DNA from: Castanea sativa
Taxonomy: Eukaryota; Streptophyta; Magnoliopsida; Fagales; Fagaceae
Assembly: GCF_040712315.1 (NCBI RefSeq)
Contig: NC_134013.1
Coordinates: 57,928,501-57,992,500 of the forward strand
DNA length: 64,000 nt
Reading direction: 5' to 3'
Below the pieces are notes generated by a model, which made no database searches, was not told the DNA's origin, and saw nothing but the letters and a program-made list of their open reading frames with translations. Below are positions 25,893-37,066 of this stretch, one piece after another. Numbering within the stretch: the stretch's first letter is position 1; each line of letters begins with the position of its first letter. A program made the position numbers and the translations under genes.

Positions 25893-27319
25893 ATGGATGC
25901 TGAACAAGTTGCATAACAAATCCAAGCCTTGACAGTCACCTTGGAAGAAGTGACTCGCCAAAATGAAGAACTAAGGAGAGCCGCTGAATCCCTGAACGAG
26001 GAACAACAACGGATCCTGGAGAACCAGAATGAAGAAGAGCGTTGGAGGATCGAAGGAAACCATAATGAGAAAGCATCGAATAGCCAGGCGAACAAAAGGA
26101 CGAGAAAACCAAAAGAAAACTCGTTAAGGATTTAGAGTGAGCTTCGCAACATAAGGAGGGAGATTAACAAACTCAAGAATGCGATAAAAGACAGAGCCGT
26201 GGAGAACTTGGACGGAATGATCTGAAGAGGACGGACTCACCATTCACCACAAAAGTGTTGAATTGTCCACTCCCTCCAAAGTTTCGTCTTCCTTAATTAA
26301 AGTCCTTTAACAGCTTAAGAGATCCCTTGGATCACATTGAGTCGTTCAAGACTTTGATGCTCTTACAGATGACCTCAGAAGAAGTAATGTGCAGGGCCTT
26401 CCCAACAACGCTGAAGGGTGCAACTGGGGTGTGGTTTGGCAAACTGCCTTTTGGCACCATTGCGAACTTTGATCAGCTTAACAAAGGTTTTGTTCGTCAT
26501 TTTATTGGCAGACAATGACACAAGAAGCCAACTAGGCATTTTCTCAATATACGCCAAGCAAAGGGAGAATCACTAAGAAAATACGTGACGTGCTTCAACA
26601 AAAAGTTGCTATAGGTGGACGATGCGGAAGAACAAGTAATCCTGACGACCTTCCAAGTAGGGTTGTTACCAGGAGATTTCTTCTTCTCAATGACCAAGAG
26701 TCCGCCAAAAACATTAGCAGAATTACTTCACAAGGCCTAGAAATATATGAATGTAGAGGACGCAGTAATTGCCAAAGGAGTGACAACTAAAAGGAAAAGA
26801 GACAAAGGAACTAGTGACAACCCTGATAGGAAGAAGGAAACATGGAGTATTGGGCATGCATTTGATAAAAAGAAGAACTTCCCTGATCGAAGACCTAGGT
26901 TTACTAGTTTCACTCCTCTTGTGATGCCTATTGAGCAAGTATTGATATAGATAAAGGACGAACCAGCTCTGCAATGGCTTAGACCCATTCGCGTCCCAGC
27001 AGAAGTGAGAGGCAAAAGCAAGTACTGCAAATTCCACCAGGACCACGAGCATCGCACTGGCGAATGCAAACACCTGAAGGACCAAGTAGAAACATTAATC
27101 CATCAGGGAAAATTGCAGAACTTTGTACGAAAAACTGAACCGTATAGAAAACAACAAAGGGACGGGAAGGAAAAGGAGCTAGAGACGGGGGGCAATAAAG
27201 ACCCCTTAGGAGAAATGAGGATGATCTTAGGAGGATTGGTAGCAGGAGGATCCTCTAGATCACTAAAGAAGGCATATGCCAGAGAAGTAAACAATGTACA
27301 CTCACAGTTCCCACCTTAA
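25893..27319 (+). pseudogene. gag: Tat gag (capsid/nucleocapsid), broken
   Basis: Gag forms the particle that packages element RNA. It begins at ATG 25893 (MDAEQVA then a stop), followed by a coiled-coil-like stretch VTRQNEELRRAAESLNEEQ. The capsid-type segment PLDHIESFKTLM...GATGVWFGKLP at 26310-26460 is followed by a stop after FIGRQ. The nucleocapsid region has YCKFHQDHEHRTGEC (27025-27069), a CCHC-like zinc knuckle variant typical of Tat gag. At least one frameshift and several stops separate these pieces. Confidence 0.8.
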
Positions 27320-27339
27320 AAAACACCTAGGTACAACGA

Positions 27340-27990
27340 ACCGAACATCATCTTTTCTGAAAAGGACTCTCGTGGCGTTAGACAGCCCCATGATGATCTG
27401 CTAGTTATAATGCTCAGGATGGAAGAGTTCAACATGCATCGGGTACTAGTAGACAATGGAAGCTCAGTGGACATCATCTATCTGCCTGCTTTCCAATAAA
27501 TGAAATTGAACAAAGAAGGGCTTTGGCCATTCACTTCCCCATTGGTAAGTTTCATCAGGGACAGGGTTATTCCCAAAGGCGTTGTTAAACTAACTGTGGT
27601 TGCAGGCACTTATCCAACACAAGTCTCCAAGGAGATTGATTTCTTTGTGGTAGATTGCCCATCCACATACAATGTTGTCCTTGAACGACCAACGCTCAAC
27701 AGGTTGAAAGCGGCAACGTCGACCTATTACCTAAAGGTTAAAATCCCTATAGCCCATGGCATAAGGGAAATCAAAGGAGACCAAGCCCTTGCAAGAGAAT
27801 GTTATCAAGCTGCCCTAATGTCAGGGGAAAACCACACATGGATGATAGACGAACCTAAACCAGTACCCAAACCATCATAGGTACCACAGGAAATTGAGGT
27901 TGTCCCCGAAGATTCGTCTAAAGTCTTGAAAGTAGGCTCGGCACTTTCAGCTTCAGAGAAGGAGAAGATAACGAACTTCTTGGAAGAGAA
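27340..27990 (+). pseudogene. Tat aspartic protease region
   Basis: [15 protein letters not shown] (27437-27481) gives the active-site D-N-G triad variant used by retrotransposon proteases. A stop follows at LPAFQ*. The frame continues as [11 protein letters not shown]... through [18 protein letters not shown] (the conserved flap/C-terminal YNVxLGRP motif with G changed to E). Confidence 0.75.
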
Positions 27991-28790
27991 CCAAGACGTT
28001 TTCACTTGGAATCATGAAGATATGTCAGGAATTGATAGAGGAGTCATCCATCATCATCTCAATGTTAATCCAAAGTGCAGACTAGTGTAGCAAAGACGAA
28101 GAATATTTGCACCTGAATGCAATAAAGCAGCAGCAGAGGAGGTTGAAAAACTCCTAGAAGCAAGCTTTATAAGAGTAGTGTTCTACCCTGAGTGGCTAGC
28201 CAATGTAGTGATGATAAAGAAGAATAACAACAAGGGGAGAATGTATATCGACTTCACAGATTTCAACAAAGCATGCCCGAAGGATAGCTTCCCCTTACCC
28301 AAGATCGACCAACTAGTGGATTCAACTGTCAGACATAAGCTTTTAAGCTTCATGGACACCTTCTCCAGCTATAATAAAATCATGATAGACGAGGGAGATC
28401 AAGAGAAGATCACATTCATCACTAGCCAAGGGTTGTATTGTTACAAGGTGATGCCTTTCGAATTGAAGAATGTTGGAGCCACATACCAGAGGTTGGTGAA
28501 CTGCATTTTCTCTCATCAGATAGGAAGAAATTTAGAAGTGTATGTAGATGATATGTTGGTGAAAAGCAATGACGAAGCGAACCACTTGGACCACCTGAGG
28601 GAAACCTTCGACACACTACATAAGTACAAGATGAAACTAAACCCTTCAAAGTGTGTCTTTGCAGTCTCATCAGGGATGTTCTTGGGATTCATGGTATCTC
28701 AACGGGGCATAGAGGCTAATCCAGACAAGATAAAGGCAATAATGGAGGTAAAGTCCCCTAAGACAGTAAAGGAGGTATAGAGTTTAATAG
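27991..28790 (+). pseudogene. Tat reverse transcriptase
   Basis: Copies element RNA into DNA. Recognisable motifs in order: WNHEDMSGIDRGVIHHHLNV, then the stop in CRLV*QRRR, FYPEWLANVVMIKKNN, GRMYIDFTDFNKACPKDSFPLP, the palm-1 aspartate region (SFMDTFSSYNKI), YKVMPFELKNVGATYQRLV and the catalytic box VYVDDMLVKS (28541-28570). The stretch 28178-28780 is open for 200 codons; stops occur before and after. Domain order and motifs fit Ty3/gypsy. Confidence 0.9.
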
Positions 28791-29349
28791 GAAAAGTTGT
28801 TGCGTTGAACATCTCTTGAGCGATAGACAAGTGCCTATCCTTCTTCAATGTCTTGAAGAAGGCATTTCAGTGGACAAACGAGTGTGAGGAAGCCTTGATG
28901 AAGTTAAAGAAGTACCTAATGCAGCTGCCATTGTTAATTCCTTCAATAACAGGAGAAAAGTTGCAACTCTATTTGGCAGTATCCAACATAGCAGTAAGCT
29001 CGGCACTGATCCAAGAAGAAGAAGACATGCAAAGGCCAGTATAGTACACTAGCCAAGCATTTCAAGGAGCTGAAGAAAATTATCTAAGGTTAGAAAAGAT
29101 TGCTTTTACCCTAGTAGTTGCTTTTAGAAAATTGTGCCACTACTTTCAGGCAGATCCCATCATCGTCATAACTTGCCAACTGATAAGAAAGACGATGAAC
29201 AAGATCGACACAGCAGGGTGCCTCGTCCAATGGGCTATAGAGCTTGGCCAGTTCGACATAGAATATCGGTCTCGAGTAGCAATCAAAGCCCAGGTCTTTG
29301 TTGATTTTATTGCAGAATTCACTTATCCTCAAGAAGAAGAGGAGCCCTA
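28791..29349 (+). pseudogene. Tat RNase H domain (retroviral type)
   Basis: Follows the reverse transcriptase directly. FQWTNECEEALMKLKKYL, LQLYLAVSNIAVSSALIQEE, then a stop and YTSQAFQGAEENYLRLEKIAFTLVVAFRKL. Ends with QWAIELGQFDIEYRSR and ends in EEEEP*. The usual catalytic positions are partly altered. Degrades the RNA strand of the hybrid in intact elements. Confidence 0.75.
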
Positions 29350-29690
29350 AAAGAATACATGGACGGTCCAAATAGATGGTTCCACCACCAAGAAGGCTGA
29401 AGAAGCAGGTGTGGTCCTCATATCACCTGAAGGAGAAATCCTAAAATATGCAGTCAGATTAAAATTCCTAGAAACCAATAATGAAGCCGAGTATGAAGTG
29501 CTTCTAACAGGATTGAGTTTCGCAAAAGTCCTCGAAGCCAAGACCCTCATTGTCCAAACAAATTCTCAGCTTGTAGTTGGCTAGGTAAAAGGAGACTATG
29601 AAACGAAGGAAGAAAGAATGCAGAAGTATCTTGAGATCGTCAAAGAACTCCTACAATATTTCAACAGTGCCGAGCTCTAGCAGATCCCCC
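29350..29690 (+). pseudogene. Second (additional) RNase H domain of the Tat element
   Basis: After the stop, WTVQIDGSTTKKAEEAGVVLISPEGE, then ETNNEAEYEVLLTGLSFAKVL and VQTNSQLVVG*VKGDYE. This is a second, separate RNase H fold of the type found in reverse-transcribing plant elements of the Tat clade, with D (in QIDGS), E (in NEAEYE) and N in place of D (in QTNSQ). One stop interrupts it. Confidence 0.75.
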
Positions 29691-29859
29691 GTGCAGAGAA
29701 CGGTGAGGTTGATTTCTTGGCGCGACTAGCATCGTCAATGAGTATGGAATATATCCTGAATTATGCATGGAAACAAGGGGACAACCCAGCACTGAGGGAG
29801 AACGAGTGATGAAGATACAAGAACAAGACGAATGGATGACTTCCATCGTCCGTTATTTG

Positions 29860-31056
29860 AGAGAAGGATGACTCCCAGAAGACGAGAACGATGCACGAAA
29901 GTTACAGATTAGAGATTCTTGCTTTGTCCTTATTGACGACGCCCTTTACAGACGAGGACATTCCCTCCCTTATCTTCATTGTGTTAACAAGGAAGAAGCC
30001 AACTACACACATCGAGAGATACATGAAGGGATCTGTGGTAACCACACAGGAACAAGATCTTTGGTGGTAAAAACACTTAAAGCAGGGTATTACTAGCTCA
30101 CATTACAAAAGGATGAATATGAACTCATCAAAGTATGTGACCAATGCCAACACTTCGCGAATGTCCAAACAAGACCAGGTGAGCCAATGAGGCCGATAAC
30201 CACTTCGTGGCCTTTCGCTCAATGGGGGATCGACATAATGGGACCACTCCTTATAGGAAGGAAGCAGTTAAAGTTCCTCATCGTCGCAATTGACTACTTC
30301 ATGAAGTGGGTCGAAGCTAAGCCAACAACGACGATCATAAAAGCCAAAATTACCAGCTTTAAATGGAAGAACGTAGTCTACAAGTTCGGCATTCCAAATG
30401 TAATCGTATCAGACAATGGGAAGCAGCTCGACAACCCCAAGTTTTGAGAATTTTGCCAAGATTTAGGCATAAAAAACCACTACTCTTCCCCAAAACACCT
30501 TCAAATTAATGGTTAAACAGAAGTCTGCTCAAAATTACCAAAATTCGGCTTGAGGGGGCAAAGGGGGCATGGCCAGAAGAGCTAACTAAATGTTCTATGG
30601 GCATATAGGATGACCACAAGAGTGCCAACAAGAAAAACACCATTTAGACTAACATTTGGAACTGAAGTCGTCATACCAACGGAAATAGGACTAATGAACA
30701 TCCAAGTCAAAACATACGAAGAGCAAAAGAACCACCAAGAACTCAACAATAATTTGGATCTGATCGACGAGGTGAGAGACGAAGTTTCGAAGCAGATGGA
30801 AAAGTACAGGGGAGTAATGGCCAGATACTACAACAAGAAGGTGAAGCTGAGAAGATTCAACGTTGGTGATCTTGTCCTTAGGAAAATCTTGCAGGCAATA
30901 AAGGACTTGTCCCAAGGGAAGCTAGGCCCAACATAGGAAGGACCCTACTCGGTCATCCACCACTCCAGAAAAGGATTATACAACTTGAAGACCCTGGATG
31001 GCCAGGAACTACCTCGTCCATGGAACACAGAACACTTAAAGAGATATTACCTATAA
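29860..31056 (+). pseudogene. Tat integrase
   Basis: Inserts the DNA copy into the host chromosome. Zinc-binding H...H...C-x2-C region: HREIHEGICGNH (30011-30046) and CDQCQHF. Catalytic core: WPFAQWGIDIMGPL (first D) and IVSDNGKQ (second D), then stops at NPKF* and a decayed stretch before the third acidic residue. The C-terminal part contains RYYNKKVKLRRFNVGDLVLRK and, after a stop, GPYSVIHHSRKGLYNLK, ending at stop 31054-31056. Several stops and a frameshift make it inactive. Confidence 0.8.
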
Positions 31057-31234
31057 GAACAATCCCCAAGTATTCCAAAATGTTTACAGTATTTACTTTT
31101 ATTTTTCTTCTTTTTGTTATTATCTGCTTTACATAGAAGAAAGAATGTTTTGTTTCTCTATCAATAAAACATACGCAGGAGTACTATTTAGGAATTATAC
31201 ATAGTAGATTCTTCCATTATGAACTATTGGCCAA
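31057..31234 (+). other. Non-coding link between integrase and tandem array
   Basis: Short AT-rich stretch after the integrase stop. No feature recognised. Confidence 0.4.
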
Positions 31235-31920
31235 ATCGTCATTAATACATGACATTGAAAAATATTAATATGTATTAACAAACACCACTCATGCATGAAA
31301 TAAAGTTATTAATACATAACAAAATCTTCATTCATACCTGAATTAAAATAATTTTATTAATACATAACAAAATTGTCATTCATACATGACTTAAAATAAT
31401 GTTATTTATACATAACAAAATCGCCATTTATACATGACTTAAGGTAATGTTATTAATACATAACAAGATCGTCATTCATACATGACTTAAGATAATGTTA
31501 TGAATACATAACAAGATTGTCATTTATACATGACTTAAAATAATCCATAACAAAAGCGTCATTCATACATGACGTAAAGTAATGTGAATGCATGACTTGA
31601 AATAATGTTATTAATACATAACAAGGTCATCATTCATGCGTGACTTAAAGTGAAGTTATTGATAGACAACAAGATCATCATTTCTATATGGCTAAACGGA
31701 AGTTATCAATACATGACAACTTCATCATTCATACTTGACTTAAAATAATGTCATTAAATAACTGGACCGTCATTCATACATGACCTAATAAAACTATTTA
31801 TGTATAACAATATCGTTGAAGTTATTAATACATAAGAAATTCTTCATTCATGCATAATTCAAAATAAAGTTGTTAATACGAAACAAGTTCGTCATTTGCA
31901 CATGACCTAATAATACCTAC
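31235..31920 (+). repeat. Tandem array of an about 48-bp hairpin-rich unit
   Basis: About a dozen imperfect copies. Well-preserved neighbours are spaced 48-49 bp (for example near 31379, 31428, 31475 and 31523). Each unit contains two short palindromes: GTTATTAATACATAAC and GTCATTCATACATGAC. Tat-clade elements commonly carry tandem repeats in this place between pol and the 3' LTR. Confidence 0.85.
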
Positions 31921-32118
31921 AACTTCGTCAAGAGATTGTTTGGCACATGGCCACGATCATCCAATATGTGCAAGAATAAAGAAACTCAAAATAGACAAGT
32001 CCAAGGATTTGTTCCAAAAAAAAAAATCTGCTTAAAAGAAAGCAAGCAGATGTACTCAAAATAGCGAGCCCTGGAGATTAATAGTGTTTTTATCTTGAAA
32101 AAAAATGAATGAATTTTT

Positions 32119-34094
32119 CTAAGGCAAAGCAGAAGATGATGGATCAACACGATCAGTTTCTTCAGCAACAGCCTTTTCACCACCTTCTCCATCCCCCTCC
32201 GCGAACTGACGATCAACTAATACCTCCTTCTTAACCACTTCCATATCAAGGTTAGCGAAGTCTAGTTCTAGATGATGCTTAGCCAAATATTTTCTGAAGA
32301 GTTCAAAACCCCTTAAGCAGTAGTCGCACAACTTGTTTGAGTACTCGTCAGAAGTTTTGAACTTCTCTACCACCTCTATCCCTGCCTTCTCAACCTTCGA
32401 AAGAGCCTCGTCTATTTGCTTATCTTTCAACCTTGAGAAAGCCTTCTTAGTGTCAATGCTCCTCTCTAGAGTCGTCAAACAATCCTTGTCCTGCTGGCCT
32501 TATCGACAAGAGCACTGATTTGGCTCTTCAGTGACTCATTCTTAGTGGAAAGAGACGTAGCCTTGGATTGAGCCTTAGCGAACTTCCTATCAAAATCTAA
32601 GTACTTCCTTGAGATATGAAGGGATTTGCCCAATGCCTACGAAGAAAAGGAGGAAGCATGAGGAAACAAAACACGACAAAAAAAGAAGAAAGAGAAGAAG
32701 AAGACTTTCACTCACGATTCATACCTGTATAACCTTATGCACATGAGACGACATTAGCTCATGCGATGATCTCACCCCCAAAGGATAGAGATTGTCAACT
32801 AATATCGTCTCTTGGGCCTTTAGCATTGCAATTCCTACATCATCCCAAAAGGAGCTCGAGGAAGCCTTTTCTTTTTTCTTGGCTTTGGAAACACCACTAG
32901 TAGAGGCAATCAATTCTAGAGAGGAGGTGGGAGAGGCTGGACACTGCGAAATAGACGTAACAATAGTCTAAGTCACCATGGGATCGTCCTTGGGTGGCTC
33001 CACATCCCTCTGGCGTTTTCTCGTCAAAAGGTCACCAGTCAAGCCAGTCTTAGCCTTCTTCTCTTAGATCTCGGCCAGTTTGGCTTTGCTGAATCTAGTC
33101 ATCATCATTATATATATATATATAAAGGGAGAAGGGTGAAGAGAAATAAGTACAAGTATGTGAAGTCTACCCAAATGACGATTCAATAAACTTACTTTTC
33201 TTGACGGTCTCAACATTGCTTTGGACGTGCTGGGAAGGCTCTGGTCCAAGGAAATGTAAAAAAAGAGACCAAGGAGAAATAAGCTCGTCAAAATCCCTGA
33301 CTGTCTCAAGATATTCTCTAACTTTCTCAACACAAGCGTGGTACCTCCTTTTCAGACGAGGGCGAGTGGAAGCTGCAAAAATGAAAATATTTACATTAGC
33401 ATCAACATTTGGAGAAATAAATGCGTACGAATAAAATAAACTGAAGGACGCACTAAACACAGGAGTTCCCCAACTACGAAGCAGTTTAGGGGCATGGTCT
33501 AAGCCTTCACCCAGAATAAACTCCCAACCATCACCAGATATGAAGAAGAAATTGACATTCCAATTTCAAAGAGAAGAGGGGGAGTCAAGAACCAACCTTG
33601 AGATATTACCACGGCTTAAACTCCCAATAGCCTGGGTCCTTGGATTTTCAAAGATGATAAAAGTGTAGAAACTCGTCTACCCTAATGATGTCTCCGTCAT
33701 TAGCAAACATCCTTATCACCATACAACATATCACTATTCTCGAAGAATTTGGTACTAACTGGGTTTAGGCAAGTGGTAAAAGGAAGAAAAGCTCCCTGAT
33801 GAAGGGATGAACTGGAAGACGGAGCCCATTGACAAAGTTAGCTTCGTAGAAACACACTTCGTTAGCATAAGAGTGACAAGCCCTATCATCACTATCTGGT
33901 ATCCTAATTTTTATAGAGGAAGGGAATTGAAACCTATCCCTAATCCTCTTCTCGTCCTTCCCCTTAAGAGAACAACGTATACCCCAAGCCTTATGTGGAG
34001 TAGAAGGAGAAGTAACTTTGAGGACACCACGATCCTCGGATGAAGACAAACCTATCTTGAGCTCGCTAGACCTAACCTCACCTCCCTTTGACAT
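32119..34094 (-). pseudogene. Antisense extra gene of the Tat element (multi-exon)
   Basis: Lies on the strand opposite gag-pol. ATG at 34094 (MSKGGEVRSSELKIG). The first exon contains HKAWGIRCSLKGKDEKRIRD, then EVCFYEANFVNGLRLPVHPF and, beyond a stop at 33765, QLVPNSSRIVICCMV and DEFLHFYHL. This is the pattern of the Pfam family described as putative gypsy-type transposon (PF04195). A second exon, 33196-33372 (59 codons, RPRLKRRYHACVEKVREYLE), has TTTTGCAG acceptor and GTAAGT donor. A third (about 33090-32727, coding KKEKASSSSFWDD) ends at GTATGA. A fourth (from about 32636) contains a coiled-coil-like KFAKAQSKATSLSTKNESL and, after a frameshift, LRGFELFRKYLAKHHLELDF to stop 32119. Tat elements carry such an antisense frame. 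Its role is unknown. Confidence 0.7.
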
Positions 34095-34619
34095 TGTAAA
34101 AGATTGGGCTATTCCTACTGAATGATTTTCTAAGGGAAACAGGAAAAACAGAACAGACCTAAAAGGACAATTTCTTTCTATGAAAAGCCCAACCCTAGGA
34201 CATTTCCTACCTATAACCCCAAGCAGACCACACAAACTAGCAAAGAAAAAAGAAACCGAAGGGTAATCCAACCTAACTGAAGAATAATCTACAATGAAAG
34301 AACAAAAGTAGAGGGAGGAGCACGAAAAACTTACCAGAAAAATGGAGAGGAAACGAGGAAAATTCAAAAGAGCACCAAAGCAAGTGAAACACCAAAGAAG
34401 AGAAAAGAAAACTGAACCAAAAATGAAAAGGAAAGGAGGGAAAAGACACGAAATGAGGGGGGGTCATGAGTGGGAAAACCAAGGAAAACTGCCATGACAA
34501 GGAAATCCTGACCGTACACGTGGCGCGTAGCAGAAACGACATCATTTCTCAATAAATGCACTGAACACAGAACACGAAGCGACGGATGAATACATTCTTG
34601 GCTCGTCCTAAAAACGAGA

Positions 34620-34637
34620 ACACAAACAGGGGGCAGC
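34620..34637 (+). other. Polypurine tract-like sequence
   Basis: AACACAAACAGGGGGCAGC lies directly before the 3' LTR. The GGGGG run serves as the plus-strand primer in related elements. Confidence 0.5.
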
Positions 34638-35096
34638 TGATGAGTCGAAAATAACATGGGATCATCATTTCGTGTCTATGATGATCCAAACAAACATTAC
34701 GCATTTGTTGCGTGCGTTGATGATAAAAAGTAACAGACAGAGCAACGGTAACGAGTGAGCTATGTACTTTAGAACTCCCATTCATGGCACACTAGCTGTT
34801 GCCCATAAATGCCAGAATTCAATATCCGTAAAGACGAGAAAACAACTATAAAAGAAGAGGACAACATAATCCAAGGTACACACAAATACTCACCCAAAAA
34901 CTGCTCCAAGCTATTTTTCTCTCTACATCATTCTCTTCCTTTCTGACTTAAGTATCGAAGTGTTTTTGCCAAACACCACACCGATGTATTACACTTCTTT
35001 CTCAAGTTTCTTGCAGGCTTGGACCGTAGACACGACACATCGCGGGATCGTCCATCCAGTGAGAAGAGGTCCTTAACTTGGTGATTTTTTGCATCA
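34638..35096 (+). repeat. 3' LTR of the Tat element
   Basis: 459 bp, TGATGAGTCGAAAATAAC to TTTTTTGCATCA. Relative to the 5' LTR it has an extra CATTTGTTGCGTG-type segment at about 34704-34716. Confidence 0.9.
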
Positions 35097-36932
35097 TTAG
35101 TAAACATGAATGTATAAAGTAATTATGTGTGGCTCAATACATGAAATAACACAAGAATGCAATAGTAACACTACACATTAATAATACAATATTTATGTAC
35201 CTAATACCAAAAGGACTTGGCAGCAGTGGTGGGCTATGAACGTTCTCTTGTGTGGACTTCATCTTCAGTGTCATGTATGGGAATCTAGAAAATGCTGATA
35301 ACTACACCTAGAATAGTGGGCTGGCAATTTGCTTCACCTCTCGAGGAGTGTCTTTGCATAGCTCTGTACAATCTTGGCAGAGATGCACTACCCCAACTAT
35401 AGTTGTACGCCTCACAAAAGTTATCTGAAAATTGTAGATACATAAGGTAGACCTACAATCTCTCGACTTATCCATCAAGACCCCTGATGCCGAAGACATG
35501 AGAAAACTTTATTTTAATTTAGTATTACTTATTTGCGCAAGTCAATTAATTTTTATTTTTTTATTTTTATGTTTTAGGTCCTAGTAGTTTTATTTTGGCA
35601 TCTAGGTCCAAGTAGTTTATTAAGTTATTAGTATTTTAATATTTAGAAGTAAGGTTATTTTTGTAATAAGACGATTAGATTTTTTACGCCAATTAGATCT
35701 AAAACTGTATTGATACTAATGCTCCAAATTAATAACGTTGTTTTTGTAACAATACAACTAGGGTTTTTTTTATTTATAATTTTTTTAACTAATTAGAACT
35801 AAAATGGTTAGCTATGCGGATGCTGATTGTTAATACTGTATTTTGTTTGTCTCGATTTGCATGCCCAAATCCAATATTTCACAAAAAATTACATTTTTAA
35901 TCAATGGATTATGAAAGCATTTCTAACAACGGAATTTGTCCCAATTAGATGGTAAATCATCTAGTTTTTAATGTTTAAGGTTAAAATGACCAAAATACCA
36001 TTTTTGACCAATCCTTGACCAAGTTTGACTATGATCGACTCGCAATTTGACCCTGTTTCTTACCCAAAAAAATCTGATTGTCTGATCGAGGAATTTTCTG
36101 GTTCATGTCGTAGGTAATTTAAGTCCCCTTGGTTTGACAGTTCACATGCTCAGATTGGAATTAAAACGAGCATTATACTACAAAAAAAAAAGTGTTTGTT
36201 GATTAAAATGGGCGATGTGTCATTTAAGTTTAGTTCTAGTTCAAACAAAATTTCATTGGAAATTTCTTGAGCTTAATTTCATTTTGATGAGCTTAATAAA
36301 AGTCAATTTATCAAAATTCTATAAAAAAAAACTACTTTACTATTATTATTTATTCCAACCTTGTTTTCACCCATTCTTCACATGCTTTAAGCTCACTCAA
36401 CTTGAAAGATGGAAATTACAAAAAAAAAAGAAAAAGCAATGATCTTTAGGAAACATGCATTATAAGCTTTCCAACGACATGTCGTTTGATCAGAATAGAG
36501 ATCAGAAAGTCCAAAAAGATTTAGTGGAAAAATAGGCCGAAGTTGGGAAAAATCGATAAAATTGCATTTTTGGCACTAACTTTGCATACAAATTCTTAAT
36601 TGATCATAGATCTTGGACAAAAAAAATCACATACTTTCCAAAACGAGAAATCAAGTTTGGAAAATTGACAAAATGCATGGAAGCTAATCTGGGCAGCCAA
36701 ATTTGGAGACTGATAAATTTTAGCATAGAGCTCTAAATGATGCAAGGCTTGAAATTATGGAAATTATGTTGCAAGATATTTTTGTGGACACCATGATCAT
36801 CCAAATCGGAGTTCAGAAAGGCCTTCAAATTAGTGTGCAAAGTTGGTACTAGAGATGGATTAAAGCTGGAACCAAGAAATAGCTAAAGTTGGGCTGGAAA
36901 AACCAAGCAAAGCTTAAAGTTGCACCTGGCCC
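35097..36932. other. Unassigned AT-rich sequence, possibly a decayed element
   Basis: No gene identified with confidence. A minus-strand frame at 35308-35499 (63 codons, starts MSSASGVLMDKSRDCRS) has host-like composition but I do not recognise it. The part 36450-36930 reads like non-coding retroelement sequence and appears to continue at 48101 once the split MITE is removed. Confidence 0.4.
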
Positions 36933-36944
36933 TCCAAGCTATGC

Positions 36945-37066
36945 TTTAGGGTATGTTTGTTTGGAGAGATTCTAGGGAGGATGAAAAATTTAGGAGAGAA
37001 AGAAGTTTTAGTGGGTATTTGGTTAGGAGGGGTAGAGGAAAAAAATATGGTGGGTGTGGGTGTAAC
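36945..37066. mobile_element. Left arm of a split MITE (same family as 20.7 kb)
   Basis: GGGTATGTTTGTTTGG...GGGAGGATGAAAAATTTAGG resembles the left half of the element at 20697-21218, including the preceding TTA. It is interrupted by the solo LTR at 37067. Confidence 0.6.

Larger units (their letters stand above)
25363..35096 (+). mobile_element. Ty3/gypsy Tat-lineage LTR retrotransposon, degenerate
   Basis: Complete frame: 5' LTR, primer site, gag, protease, reverse transcriptase, RNase H, extra RNase H, integrase, tandem array, antisense gene, polypurine tract, 3' LTR. The two LTRs differ at very roughly one position in ten, mostly transitions, plus a 12-13 bp length difference, so the copy is old. 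Every enzyme domain has stops or frameshifts. The second RNase H domain and the additional antisense gene point to the Tat clade. The 5-bp flanks (GTAAG and TTAGT) do not match, so the target duplication is lost or the ends are slightly misplaced. Confidence 0.9.

Noticed and set aside
33765..34367. Use of an upstream Met at 34367 for the antisense gene
   Set aside because: The residues before MSKGGEVRSS are hydrophobic and AT-driven; the family-like sequence starts after 34094.
25358..35101. Target-site duplication for the Tat element
   Set aside because: Flanks GTAAG and TTAGT do not match.
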